From Roseibium album (GTDB lineage: Bacteria > Pseudomonadota > Alphaproteobacteria > Rhizobiales > Stappiaceae), in NCBI RefSeq assembly GCF_001404515.1, contig NZ_CXWE01000002.1:310001-374000 (forward strand): DNA of 64,000 bases, read 5' to 3'. Both the position numbers and the translations under genes were made by a program. Positions within the stretch are counted from its first letter, which is position 1. Each line of letters starts with the position of its first letter. Positions 9,154 to 17,883 of the stretch are shown here, one piece after another. The notes below the pieces were generated by a model. The model did not search any database, was not told where the DNA came from, and was given only the letters and a program-made list of their open reading frames with translations.

Positions 9154-9600
9154 TCAAAGGCGCATCAGCTGAACCTGTTCGTCCTGTGTCAGTTCGTCGA
9201 TCGCGGTCATGAAGGTTTCATAAATTCCAGGATCCAGTTTGCCGGCAAAGTGATCGTTCAGCTCGCGCACCAGAACATGGCAAGCCCTCGTCTTCTCCTC
9301 GCCCAGCTTCGTCAGCGCCACCTCGGTAAACCGCTTGTCGTCCATTCCGGTGCGCGCAAGAAGACCGCGTTCCTCCATGGTTTTCAGCAACCGGGAAACG
9401 GCAGGGCGGGTAATGCAGATGTAGTCGGCCAGTCCGGACGGCGTTGTGACGTTTTCCATGCCGACGCCACGCAGAACGCACCACATCAGCCGCGTGATGC
9501 CATGTTCCGACAACTGCTTTTCCAACCGCGCTTCCATGATCCTTGCAAGGCGTGTCACCTTGAACCCGATCCGGTTGTGCAGCGTGTATTCCTCAGCCAT
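9154..9600 (-). CDS. MarR-family regulator of the dehalogenase locus
   Basis: 148 residues; the ATG at 9600 is preceded by GAGGAG. A MarR winged helix spans about residues 50-110, with the recognition helix I-T-R-P-A-V-S-R-L-L and wing containing D-D-K-R. It lies immediately upstream of rdhA on the same strand and shares its leader, so it is almost certainly co-transcribed. The TRAP genes diverge from it across a 117-bp region containing palindromes. MarR proteins next to aromatic catabolic genes usually repress until a phenolic ligand binds; here the ligand would be the haloaromatic substrate or product (inference). Confidence 0.92.
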   Translation of the reverse strand: MAEEYTLHNRIGFKVTRLARIMEARLEKQLSEHGITRLMWCVLRGVGMENVTTPSGLADYICITRPAVSRLLKTMEERGLLARTGMDDKRFTEVALTKLGEEKTRACHVLVRELNDHFAGKLDPGIYETFMTAIDELTQDEQVQLMRL

Positions 9601-9654
9601 TCCACTCCTCGCCGACGAACCGGGTTGACTTGGTATCCACCATATCCTCTTATG

Positions 9655-9690
9655 CAGTTAACAATGATAATTATTCAAGTTAATTAACTG
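9655..9690. promoter_or_regulatory. Candidate MarR operator, divergent region
   Basis: An AT-rich stretch between marR and dctP contains inverted arms CAGTTAA (9655-9661) and TTAACTG (9684-9690), the perfect 12-bp palindrome AGTTAATTAACT (9678-9689) and the 8-bp palindrome ATAATTAT (9667-9674). It is centrally placed to control both directions. The SD GGGAGGG for dctP follows at about 9704-9710. Confidence 0.6.
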
Positions 9691-9717
9691 AGTTATCAGT
9701 TTCGGGAGGGAGAAACA

Positions 9718-10734
9718 ATGAACGTGAATGCTCTTGGGCTGCGGTCGAAACTGTCGGCTGCGATCGCGTCGGCAGTCGTTTTGATGGGCATGCAGTCCGC
9801 CCTGGCGGACGAACTCAAGATTGCCCACTTCATGCCGTCCATGCATCCGATGGACCGGGGCGTGATGACCCCTCTCGCGGAGGAAATCGATGCCGCTACA
9901 AATGGCGAAGTCACCATGCGTATCTACCCGTCGGGCGAGTTGGGCAAGGGTCCGGTACAGCAGTATAAACGCGTTGTGACGGGTGTTGCCGACATCGTCT
10001 TCGGCATTCCCGAATACACGCCCAGACAGTTCACGAAAACCGGCCTCGTTCACATTCCGGGCCTCTTTGCCAACGGCACGGAAGCGACCAACGCCCTTTG
10101 GGACAATATCGGCCTGATCGAGGACGAGTTCGCACAGGCCAAGCTGCTCGGCCTTTGGGCAAACAATCCCTCCGTCCTGATCACCCGCGACAAACCGGTC
10201 CACACGCTGGCGGATATGGAAGGCATGAAGATCCGCACGCCCAACCCGGTCATGGCCGCGCTTGTCGAGGCCTGGGGTGGCATTCCCGTTTCCATGCCGG
10301 TTCCCGATGTCTATAACGCCATGAACACCGGCGTCATCGATGCCGTCATGATCGGTCCGTCCGGCATCCGGTCCTACAAGCTCAACGAAACCGGCAAGTA
10401 TGTGACTACCAACATTCCCTCGGCACTCGACAGTTTCTATCTGCTGATGAACAAGTCCAGCTGGGATGGCCTGAGCGATGAGAACAAGGCCAGGCTGACC
10501 GAGCTGACTGGCCGGGAAATCAGCCTGCGCGGTGCCAAGGCCTTTTACGAGGCCGGTCAGGCCGGCTTGAAACTGGCGGCCGATACCGGCCTGGAACTGA
10601 TCGAGATCACTCCGGACGCAGAAGCCGAGTTCCGCAGCAAGATGGGGCCTGCGCTCACCGCGGTCATCGACGAGAAGGGCAAACAGTCCGGCAGTGACGC
10701 GCACGCAATCGTCAAAGCCCTCGGCGGTCAGTAA
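9718..10734 (+). CDS. dctP: TRAP transporter solute-binding protein (DctP family)
   Basis: 338 residues with an N-terminal signal peptide: basic start, hydrophobic core about 14-26, Ala cleavage site near residue 31, mature start A-D-E-L-K-I-A-H-F. The remainder is a DctP-type periplasmic receptor, with the usual P-S-G-E-L-G-K block and the central Arg-containing M-K-I-R-T-P-N-P segment that contacts organic acids. A strong SD (GGGAGGG) precedes the ATG. It heads a dctP-dctQ-dctM operon divergent from marR-rdhA, so it is the likely receptor for the dehalogenase substrate, probably a carboxylate such as a halogenated hydroxybenzoate (inference from context). Confidence 0.93.
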   Translation: MNVNALGLRSKLSAAIASAVVLMGMQSALADELKIAHFMPSMHPMDRGVMTPLAEEIDAATNGEVTMRIYPSGELGKGPVQQYKRVVTGVADIVFGIPEYTPRQFTKTGLVHIPGLFANGTEATNALWDNIGLIEDEFAQAKLLGLWANNPSVLITRDKPVHTLADMEGMKIRTPNPVMAALVEAWGGIPVSMPVPDVYNAMNTGVIDAVMIGPSGIRSYKLNETGKYVTTNIPSALDSFYLLMNKSSWDGLSDENKARLTELTGREISLRGAKAFYEAGQAGLKLAADTGLELIEITPDAEAEFRSKMGPALTAVIDEKGKQSGSDAHAIVKALGGQ

Positions 10735-10737
10735 ACC

Positions 10738-11232
10738 GTGGGTTCACCGTCCCCTGAAGAGACCGGCCCGCGTCCTGCGGGCTGGTTCAAGCGGCTGGAG
10801 ATACTGCTGGTGGTTTCAGGGGCAGCGATCATCTTCGCGCTCATGGGACTGTCCGTCTCCGATGCCCTGCTCAGGTCGTTCTTCAACAAACCCATTTTCG
10901 GCGCGAACGACTATGCACAGATCCTGCTGTCCTTTGCCATCGCGATCAGTTTCCCTCTGTGCGTGCTCTCCGGCCGCCTGATCGCCATCGATACGCTTTT
11001 GCGCCGCTTTCCTGCGCCCGTGCAAAGCCTTCTCGACTGGTCAACGACGATCCTCGGAATTGCAATGCTCGCCTATCTTGCCTGGCGGTCCTTCTTCAAT
11101 GCACTGGAAGCTGCGACATTCGGGGAAACGACACTTTTGCTGCAGCTCCCCTTTGCGCCGTCCTACTACGCGGTTGCGATCGGCTGTGGCCTGTCCGCCC
11201 TGGTGCTGTTGCTGGAGAGAATAACCAAATGA
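10738..11232 (+). CDS. dctQ: TRAP transporter small permease (DctQ family)
   Basis: 164 residues starting at a GTG three bases after the dctP stop. Four hydrophobic helices are visible (about 20-42, 55-75, 97-115, 135-155), the normal DctQ topology. Its stop overlaps the ATG of dctM (ATGA, 11229-11232). Together with DctP and DctM it forms a sodium-driven secondary importer in the inner membrane. Confidence 0.9.
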   Translation: MGSPSPEETGPRPAGWFKRLEILLVVSGAAIIFALMGLSVSDALLRSFFNKPIFGANDYAQILLSFAIAISFPLCVLSGRLIAIDTLLRRFPAPVQSLLDWSTTILGIAMLAYLAWRSFFNALEAATFGETTLLLQLPFAPSYYAVAIGCGLSALVLLLERITK

Positions 11233-12533
11233 GCCCCGAAATTTACGGCGTTCTCGGTTTCGCAGCGCTTTTCCTGCTGCTGGCACTCGGCACGCCCGTT
11301 GCCATTTCACTCCTCGTCGTCGGCTTTGCGGGAACAGTCCTTCTGTCAGGCTTCACAGCCGCCGCCTTCACGCTGAGCGGCCAGGTCTTTGCGACGGTGA
11401 CCGTCTATGAACTGACGATCATTCCCTTGTTCATCCTGATGGGAAATCTTGCGTCGTCCGCCGGTCTCAGCCGGGATCTCTTCGAGGCCGCCCACAAGGT
11501 GATCGGCCACATGAAAGGCGGACTGGCCGCCGCGACGATCATGGGCTGTGCCGGGTTTGCCGCCCTGTCAGGCTCGTCCATCGCTTCTGCCGTGACGATG
11601 GGAAAGGTCGCCTATCCGGAAATGCGACGGTTCAACTACGGCGCCAGGCTCGCAACAGGGTCCATCGCGGCGGGCGGAACACTCGGTATCCTTATTCCCC
11701 CCTCCACCGGCTTCGTGATCTACGCCATCTTGACGGAGCAGTCGATCGGCCGCCTGTTCATGGCCGGGGTTCTGCCCGGATTGCTCCTGACGTCGATGTT
11801 TCTCATGGCGATTGCCCTCGTCACCTTTCTGCGGCCGGATGAAGCTCCGCGCGGTCCGGAATTCGGCATTCGCGAAAAACTCGCGAGCCTGCTCCGGGCG
11901 ACCGGGATCGGCGTGATTATCCTGATCACAATCGGTGGCATCTACACCGGATTCTTCACGCCGGTCGAAGCGGCGGGGGTTGGTGCCTTCTTCGCCCTGG
12001 TCATGTTGATTGTCCGACGCAAATGCACGCTGCCGGAACTTTATCAGATCAGCGCGGAAACGCTGAAAACAACGGGGATGGCCTTTTTTATCCTCATCGG
12101 TGCCAATGTATTCGCGCCCTTTGTGGCACTGTCCCATCTGCCCGCGACAATCGCCGACAGCATGACCGGATTGGCGCTCGGCCCCTACGGCACGCTCTTT
12201 CTCATCCTTCTCGGTTACGTCATTCTGGGAATGTTCATCGAAGGGCTTTCTCTTCTGGTCATCACCTTGCCGATTGTTTTTCCCCTGATCGTCGGCCTCG
12301 GCTTCGACCCGATCTGGCTGGGTGTCGTCATGGTGATCGTACTGGAGATGGGCCTGATTTCCCCGCCCGTCGGCGTCAATGTCTTCATCGTCAAAAGCGT
12401 GGTACCCGACGTTCCGATCGAGACTATTTTTGCCGGCATCATGCCGTTCTGGCTCGCGATGATCGCGACCCTGGCCCTCATCGTGGCCTTTCCCGACATC
12501 GCCCTTCTCATACCGAACGCCATGTTCAACTAA
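11229..12533 (+). CDS. dctM: TRAP transporter large permease (DctM family)
   Basis: 434 residues from the ATG that overlaps the dctQ stop; a longer in-frame extension lies inside dctQ and is rejected. The protein is almost wholly membrane-embedded, with about a dozen helices and the family blocks G-S-S-I-A-S-A-V-T-M-G and L-G-I-L-I-P-P-S-T and the C-terminal S-P-P-V-G-V-N-V-F-I. Last gene of the operon. It provides the transport channel coupled to Na+. Confidence 0.93.
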   Translation: MSPEIYGVLGFAALFLLLALGTPVAISLLVVGFAGTVLLSGFTAAAFTLSGQVFATVTVYELTIIPLFILMGNLASSAGLSRDLFEAAHKVIGHMKGGLAAATIMGCAGFAALSGSSIASAVTMGKVAYPEMRRFNYGARLATGSIAAGGTLGILIPPSTGFVIYAILTEQSIGRLFMAGVLPGLLLTSMFLMAIALVTFLRPDEAPRGPEFGIREKLASLLRATGIGVIILITIGGIYTGFFTPVEAAGVGAFFALVMLIVRRKCTLPELYQISAETLKTTGMAFFILIGANVFAPFVALSHLPATIADSMTGLALGPYGTLFLILLGYVILGMFIEGLSLLVITLPIVFPLIVGLGFDPIWLGVVMVIVLEMGLISPPVGVNVFIVKSVVPDVPIETIFAGIMPFWLAMIATLALIVAFPDIALLIPNAMFN

Positions 12534-12555
12534 TCCAGAGACGCTTCCGGATCGG

Positions 12556-12572
12556 TTGATACAATTGATACA
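12556..12572. repeat. Tandem TTGATACA half-sites upstream of the kinase
   Basis: TTGATACA occurs at 12556-12563 and again at 12565-12572, a 9-base period, about 100 bp before the histidine kinase ATG. Direct half-sites are the usual target of OmpR-type regulators, so autoregulation by the adjacent response regulator is possible but unproven. Confidence 0.3.
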
Positions 12573-12672
12573 TTCGGCAATGCCCAACTGATAAGCTGGC
12601 GCTGTATTCGGGTTTGGCCGGTTTGCCACATTTGCGATATCGGTACTGGCAGGCAGGACAGAGTGGGAACTG

Positions 12673-15600
12673 ATGTTGCGAACGGTCGAGGGAAGCGCTG
12701 CCGGCCGAAGTGCCGATGCAGAACAGGACGCGGCGGAACTGGCGCTGCTGAGAGAAGCTGCCGGTGCACTGCGGGAAGGCTTCGCCCTCTTTGATGCATC
12801 CTTCCGGCTCCGGATGTGCAACCACACCTATCGCAATCTCGCATGCGCAGTGGACGCACCTGCTCCCGAAACCGGCGAAAGCGCTGAAAATCTCTTTCTG
12901 AAAAGTTTCAATAGCGGCTGTTTTGTATTTCCGGAAGAGACCGACATCTCCGCCTTGAGCACCGCCGTTGTCGACATTCTGCGTGACGGTACCAGAGAGG
13001 TGGAAGTGAAGCGCGCCGATGGCCGCATCGTGTCTCTCACGGGAAGTCTCACCGAAACAGGTGGCTTTCTTGTATCTGCCCTTGATGTCACCACGGAACG
13101 GAAGGTCGCGCCGCCCGAACACGGCGAACGGGATCGTGCAAACGCGCAACTGAGAGATGCGGTAGAGGCTCTCGATGAAGGTATTGTTCTTTATGATCAG
13201 GACCAGCGGCTGGTCTTTGCCAACAGCCGCTACGCCGAAATGCTGGGGCCGCACAGTTGTCTTCTGGTTCCTGGCGTCCCCATGCAGGTCATCGTCGGCG
13301 AAGCTGTCGCCAGCGGGCAGATCTCGATCACCAGGGGTCCCGACGGCGGCATCGCCGGTATACTGCGAACCCTTGAAGGGAGAGGAAATCTCAAGATCGA
13401 AGTTGAAGTGGCTGATGGAACCCAGCGGGAGATCACGCTCGCCCGTCTCAGGGATGGCGGCATTGTCGCAACAGCACGCGATATCACGGAACAAAGAACG
13501 AGCCAGGCCCGCGCACGGCAATTGCTCAACGACGCCATCGAAGGTGTTGATTTCGGCATCGCGCTGGTTGGTGATGATGATCGGCTTGTTTTCGCCAACC
13601 GGAAGTTTCGCCAACTTGGCGACCCGAACGGCAATCTGCTGACAGCTGGAAAAACCATGCGCGAAATACATGCCGAAGCCATCAGAACCGGATTGTTCCC
13701 GCTTCCACCCGGCGCTGCACCGGACGCGCTGCTCGATGATCTGGATCAGTTAATCCGGGAGGCAGCCAAAGGCTTCCAGATACCCAACAACCACGGCAGC
13801 TCGCTGGTTGGCAATGTCTACGAAACTGCCTTGCAGGGCCGGCTTTTTACGATCGAGGACGTGACGGAACAGGCCCGGGCCGAACGCCTGTTCACCGACG
13901 CTGTCGCGCGTCTTCCGGTAGGGGTCGCAATCGAAGGCCCCGAAGGGCAGTTCACCCATTGCAATGACGCATTCGCAGGACCCTTCAATCTGACATCGAA
14001 GGAGATCCTGGAATACTCCGATGTCGAACGAATTGCGCTTCTGGCACCACAGATCGCCACGATCAAGGGCATACCCGTTGGAGACAGTGCCGCCGAGGCT
14101 TTCAGGCAGGCGGTCACGCTGCAGCGTGCAACGCTGATGCCGATGGAGGTCACTTTCAAGGACGGGCGGCACTATGTTGTCGAGCGCGCTTTCACCGAAA
14201 ATGACGGAAGGGTTGTCGTTGTCACCGATGTCACGGCCCTGAAAAGGGCGGAAACACGAAGCCTCGAAGTGCTCAACGATGCCATCGAGTCGCTCGATGA
14301 GGGGCTGGCACTGTTCGACACCGATCTGAATTTCGTCATGGGCAACCGAAAGTATTTCGACCTCTATTTCAATAACGAACCACCACCTGATGGAAATGAA
14401 AATCTCGTCTCTCTTCTGAACCGTTTGTTCGACGCCGGTGTTATGCTGATACCGGAGGGGATCGCCAAAAAGGACTATATTGACCGGTTGACAGGGCTCG
14501 TTGGCACCTACCGGAAAAACGAGACGGTCAAACTCGCCGACGGCACAATATTGCTTGCCTCTGCGCACCAGACGGAGCTTGACTGCTACCTTCTCTCATT
14601 CACCGACATTACCGAACAGCGAAGAGCCGAAGAAGAACAGCGGGAGGCTGACCTCCTGCTGCGCACGATCGTGGAAGCCTGCCCCGCAAACTTTCTCGTT
14701 TCGCGCGTGGAAGACGGCAAGATCATTTATTGCCCGCCGGCCTCGCGCGAGCGCTTCGGCAAGATCAAATCGACCTTGAGCTTCTTTATGCACCCTGAAG
14801 ATCGTGAAAAATACCTCGAAGCCCTGTTGCCGACGGGATCACTGGATGACTACCGGGTCCAGTTCCGCCGCGCGGACGGCTCGATCATGCAGGGCCTGAC
14901 AGCGGCGCGGATAACCGACTACAAGGGCGAGGACGTGATCGTGTCCTCGACGCGGGATATTTCCGATCAGCTTGCAATGCAGGAAGAACTGGAAAAACAA
15001 CGCGAAATCTCTCATCAGAATGAAAAACTGTCAGCCCTGGGGGAACTTCTCGCCGGGGTTGCCCACGAACTCAACAATCCGCTGTCCATTGTTGTCGGCT
15101 ACGCACAGATGCTGGAAGGCAAGCTGGACGATCCGGTTCTTTCCAAGCGGGTCGACAGAATTGCGCAGGCTGCAGACCGAAGCGCGAGGATCGTAAAGAC
15201 CTTCCTTGCAATGGCACGGCAGAAACCGGCCAGGATAGAGCAATGTTCGCTCAACGACATTGTCTCGATCGCACAGGAGATTGGCGGCTATGGGCTGCGT
15301 GCCAACGGTGTTCAGGTCGTGACGGATTTCGATGAATCTCTTCCTCCAGTCGCAGGTGACGGTGATCAGCTGGTTCAGGTTTTCACCAATCTCATCGTGA
15401 ATGCGGAACACGCGTTGACCCCGCTGGGAGAAAACGGTGTGCTTGTGCTCCGTTCCTTCCACGATGTCGACAACGATCATTCGGTGATCGAAGTAAGGGA
15501 CAACGGTCCCGGTATTGCGAAGGAACTTCAGGCGCGCATATTCGAACCGTTCTTTACGACCAAGGATGTCGGAGAAGGAACTGGTGTGGGTTTGGCTTTT

Positions 15601-16125
15601 TCTCATCGCATTATCGACACGCATGACGGGGTTCTCGAAGTTGCTTCCGACCCCGATATCGGGACCAGTTTTTTCGTCCGCCTGCGCGCCAAAAGACCTG
15701 ATACGACGCAGCGGCCGATGACGGACGCACCAGCCGAGACTTTGGTAAAGCAGCGTGTTCTTGTCATCGACGACGAGCCCGATGTCGGTGAATTGATCAC
15801 CGATCTTCTGACGGAAATGGGATGCGAGACCACGTTGGCGCCAGGTGCAAGAGAAGCTCTTTCACTTCTCTCCGACATTGCTTTCGATATCATTATCAGC
15901 GATTTCAAGATGCCGGGCATGAACGGCGAGGAATTTTACGCAGCCCTGCAAAAAAGCATGCCCGGATACATGGATCGTATTGGATTCGTGACGGGAGACT
16001 CGATGGGTAAGGCGGTGACGCATTTTCTGACCGAAAGCGAACGTCCCCACATTGAAAAACCGATTTCCAGAACCGAGCTGGAGGCCCTGGTCAGGCAGCT
16101 TGGTGCCCGGGAGAACCAGCCATGA
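12673..16125 (+). CDS. Hybrid sensor histidine kinase with six PAS domains and a receiver
   Basis: 1150 residues, no transmembrane segment seen, so probably cytosolic. Six PAS-like units begin near residues 25, 159, 285, 407, 534 and 662; five share the repeated opening pattern (L-x-D-A-I/V-E-x-x-D-x-G-I/V-A-L) and look like internal duplications, while the sixth differs. HisKA carries the phospho-accepting His798 (A-H-E-L-N-N-P), the ATPase domain spans about 890-1012 with the G-P-G-I loop, and a C-terminal receiver starts near 1028 with D-D-E-P and phospho-acceptor Asp1077. The stop overlaps the ATG of the response regulator. The signal is unknown; tandem PAS domains suggest redox or small-ligand sensing. 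The SD before the ATG is weak. Confidence 0.9.
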   Translation: MLRTVEGSAAGRSADAEQDAAELALLREAAGALREGFALFDASFRLRMCNHTYRNLACAVDAPAPETGESAENLFLKSFNSGCFVFPEETDISALSTAVVDILRDGTREVEVKRADGRIVSLTGSLTETGGFLVSALDVTTERKVAPPEHGERDRANAQLRDAVEALDEGIVLYDQDQRLVFANSRYAEMLGPHSCLLVPGVPMQVIVGEAVASGQISITRGPDGGIAGILRTLEGRGNLKIEVEVADGTQREITLARLRDGGIVATARDITEQRTSQARARQLLNDAIEGVDFGIALVGDDDRLVFANRKFRQLGDPNGNLLTAGKTMREIHAEAIRTGLFPLPPGAAPDALLDDLDQLIREAAKGFQIPNNHGSSLVGNVYETALQGRLFTIEDVTEQARAERLFTDAVARLPVGVAIEGPEGQFTHCNDAFAGPFNLTSKEILEYSDVERIALLAPQIATIKGIPVGDSAAEAFRQAVTLQRATLMPMEVTFKDGRHYVVERAFTENDGRVVVVTDVTALKRAETRSLEVLNDAIESLDEGLALFDTDLNFVMGNRKYFDLYFNNEPPPDGNENLVSLLNRLFDAGVMLIPEGIAKKDYIDRLTGLVGTYRKNETVKLADGTILLASAHQTELDCYLLSFTDITEQRRAEEEQREADLLLRTIVEACPANFLVSRVEDGKIIYCPPASRERFGKIKSTLSFFMHPEDREKYLEALLPTGSLDDYRVQFRRADGSIMQGLTAARITDYKGEDVIVSSTRDISDQLAMQEELEKQREISHQNEKLSALGELLAGVAHELNNPLSIVVGYAQMLEGKLDDPVLSKRVDRIAQAADRSARIVKTFLAMARQKPARIEQCSLNDIVSIAQEIGGYGLRANGVQVVTDFDESLPPVAGDGDQLVQVFTNLIVNAEHALTPLGENGVLVLRSFHDVDNDHSVIEVRDNGPGIAKELQARIFEPFFTTKDVGEGTGVGLAFSHRIIDTHDGVLEVASDPDIGTSFFVRLRAKRPDTTQRPMTDAPAETLVKQRVLVIDDEPDVGELITDLLTEMGCETTLAPGAREALSLLSDIAFDIIISDFKMPGMNGEEFYAALQKSMPGYMDRIGFVTGDSMGKAVTHFLTESERPHIEKPISRTELEALVRQLGARENQP

Positions 16126-16838
16126 ATGCAATCACGGACAACAGACTGATACTCGTCTGTGACGACGAACCTCATCTCAGGGAAATGGTTGCCGAATATC
16201 TGAGCGAACGGGGGTATGGCATTCTGGAGGCCGCCAGTGCGTCGGATATGAAATCCCTGCTTGAAAGCAGGACACCCGATCTGATTGTTCTGGATATTAA
16301 CATGCCCGGTACGGACGGACTGACGGCGCTGAGGGAGCTCAGGTCTTCTTCCGAGATCCCGGTCATCATGCTGACGGCGGCAAGCGAAGTGATCGACCGT
16401 GTCATAGGTCTTGAAATGGGTGCCGATGATTACGTCGGAAAACCGGTGGACTTGCGCGAACTGGAGGCCCGTATCAAGGCAACCCTGCGCCGCCAGAACC
16501 TGGTACATGCGGAGATAGAGCAAAAGGACAAGGTCCGCGGAACAGTTGTTTTCGGGCCATGCCGGCTCGACCTTGACGGAGCGAGACTGTTCGACAAGGG
16601 CGGCGATGAAATCCCGTTGACCGCGATGGAATTCAGCCTGCTAAGGGTATTTGTGGAAAACCGCGGCCGTGTTCTCAACCGCGATCAGCTTCTCGAACAG
16701 GCCCACGACAAGGGTTGGGAACCTTTTGACCGTTCGATCGACCTGAGAATTTCCAGATTGAGAAGGAAAATCGAGAACAATCCAACCAAGCCCGAAACCA
16801 TCCGGACCGTGCGTGGTATCGGATACGTCTTCGACTAG
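16122..16838 (+). CDS. OmpR-family response regulator
   Basis: 238 residues. Receiver domain 1-125 with acidic pocket (D-D-E-P), phospho-acceptor Asp58 and the conserved G-K-P loop, followed by an OmpR/PhoB winged helix (about 140-238, ending R-G-I-G-Y-V-F). It is translationally coupled to the kinase gene by an ATGA overlap at 16122-16125, so the two form a cognate pair; the kinase receiver may act as an intermediate or competing phosphate acceptor. It converges on the LapG-like protease gene; whether it controls the secretion locus is unknown. Confidence 0.93.
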   Translation: MNAITDNRLILVCDDEPHLREMVAEYLSERGYGILEAASASDMKSLLESRTPDLIVLDINMPGTDGLTALRELRSSSEIPVIMLTAASEVIDRVIGLEMGADDYVGKPVDLRELEARIKATLRRQNLVHAEIEQKDKVRGTVVFGPCRLDLDGARLFDKGGDEIPLTAMEFSLLRVFVENRGRVLNRDQLLEQAHDKGWEPFDRSIDLRISRLRRKIENNPTKPETIRTVRGIGYVFD

Positions 16839-17119
16839 ACCCTGCACGGGTGTCGTGCGTGAATAGAAACTCCAAGATATCTTTCCAGGGCGCGGGGCGT
16901 CTCCTTGTCGGCCAAGGCGGAGGATCAGGTCATCTGACCGCAACGGGTCACAGCAAAACGCTCTTTGAGTTCCATCGTGGCAGGAGCATGAGCAAACGGC
17001 CGCAGCAGGCACGAAAACGCTCCGCTGTCGTTGCCGAAGGACTTCGAAGAACGGTTACGTCCGTTCCCACGAACACCAACCGAAGCAACTCGCTCGTCGA
17101 CCTGTCAAAGACAGGCGCC

Positions 17120-17854
17120 CTACCTAACGGAAAAATATCCCCGATCCGTCGCGATCGCTGCAACCCGGTCTCCGGCGAGCGAGCGTTCAGTTCTTGGGGA
17201 TCGATACCGGTTGTCCAGAACAAGAATTGTATCGGCATCGACTTCCAGCGCCATATGCCCTGCGCCGGACGCTGTTTCAAGAATGAGAAGGCGCGTATCG
17301 GTTTCCCGATACCCGGCTGCGGTCAGAACGGCACGTTTCAGGAGAACATGATCTTCACAGTCACCTGCACCGCGGAGCAGCGTCGAGAGTGGATTTGCCC
17401 AATGGTCGTCGGTTGCCTCGTCCCTGAGATACCTGATGTTTCCATTGACAATCTCGTGGACCAGTGCGGGCTGGACTGCCTGCGGCACGGCCTCGACCCG
17501 GGAAACCAGCTTCCGCCAGGTCGCTGCGCGCCAGTCGCGGCAGGCACCTTTTTCACAAGATTGCAACCAATCGGCCTCGGCCTGCACCCGTGCCCTTGTC
17601 ATCGCCCAGCGCCGCGCGAGAACCGTACCTGAGCTTCGTTTCAGCTCACGGTCTGGCTGTGAGTAATGAACGGGCACGAGACGCGAACCGGCAACTTGCC
17701 CCTGCCCGTTCGGCGCTACATGTTTTCCGATACCGGCCGCAAACCTGAATTCGAACGCATGTACCTGCGATGGAAGCAGCGCTCCCACACTTGCGCCCAG
17801 GATGCACAAAAGCACCAGCACCGGCTGAAAACCGAAAGAAACTCGCATCGACAT
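17120..17854 (-). CDS. lapG: LapG-like transglutaminase-type cysteine peptidase (BTLCP)
   Basis: 244 residues with a signal peptide or anchor (hydrophobic 12-27, cleavage near Ala34), so periplasmic. The BTLCP catalytic triad is clear: Cys166 in G-D-C-E-D-H, His200 in G-A-G-H-M-A and Asp214 in L-V-L-D-N. In Pseudomonas, LapG cuts surface adhesins next to a di-alanine and releases them from the outer membrane, under control of the c-di-GMP receptor LapD. BTLCP genes typically neighbour type I secretion genes, as here. No LapD homologue lies in the window. The likely substrate is the large FecR/RTX protein at 23125 (inference). Confidence 0.85.
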   Translation of the reverse strand: MSMRVSFGFQPVLVLLCILGASVGALLPSQVHAFEFRFAAGIGKHVAPNGQGQVAGSRLVPVHYSQPDRELKRSSGTVLARRWAMTRARVQAEADWLQSCEKGACRDWRAATWRKLVSRVEAVPQAVQPALVHEIVNGNIRYLRDEATDDHWANPLSTLLRGAGDCEDHVLLKRAVLTAAGYRETDTRLLILETASGAGHMALEVDADTILVLDNRYRSPRTERSLAGDRVAAIATDRGYFSVR

Positions 17855-17883
17855 CTGCCCTGTTCAGGCACGACGATGCTTGC

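Noticed and set aside
9658-10704. 348-codon leftward frame opposite dctP
   Set aside because: Antisense shadow; the rightward strand has SD, signal peptide and family motifs.
10959-11228. Longer N-terminus of the first dctM
   Set aside because: Lies wholly inside dctQ in another frame; the ATGA-coupled start at 11229 matches the family.
11568-12827. 419-codon leftward frame opposite dctM
   Set aside because: Highly charged antisense frame with no start signal; dctM coding is unambiguous.
16844-16858. Hairpin GCACG/CGTGC just after the response regulator gene as terminator
   Set aside because: Five-base stem and no T-tract; too weak to call.
16850-17632. 260-codon rightward frame opposite the LapG-like gene
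   Set aside because: No SD, no domain, and it is antisense to a gene with an intact catalytic triad; a shadow frame of GC-rich DNA.
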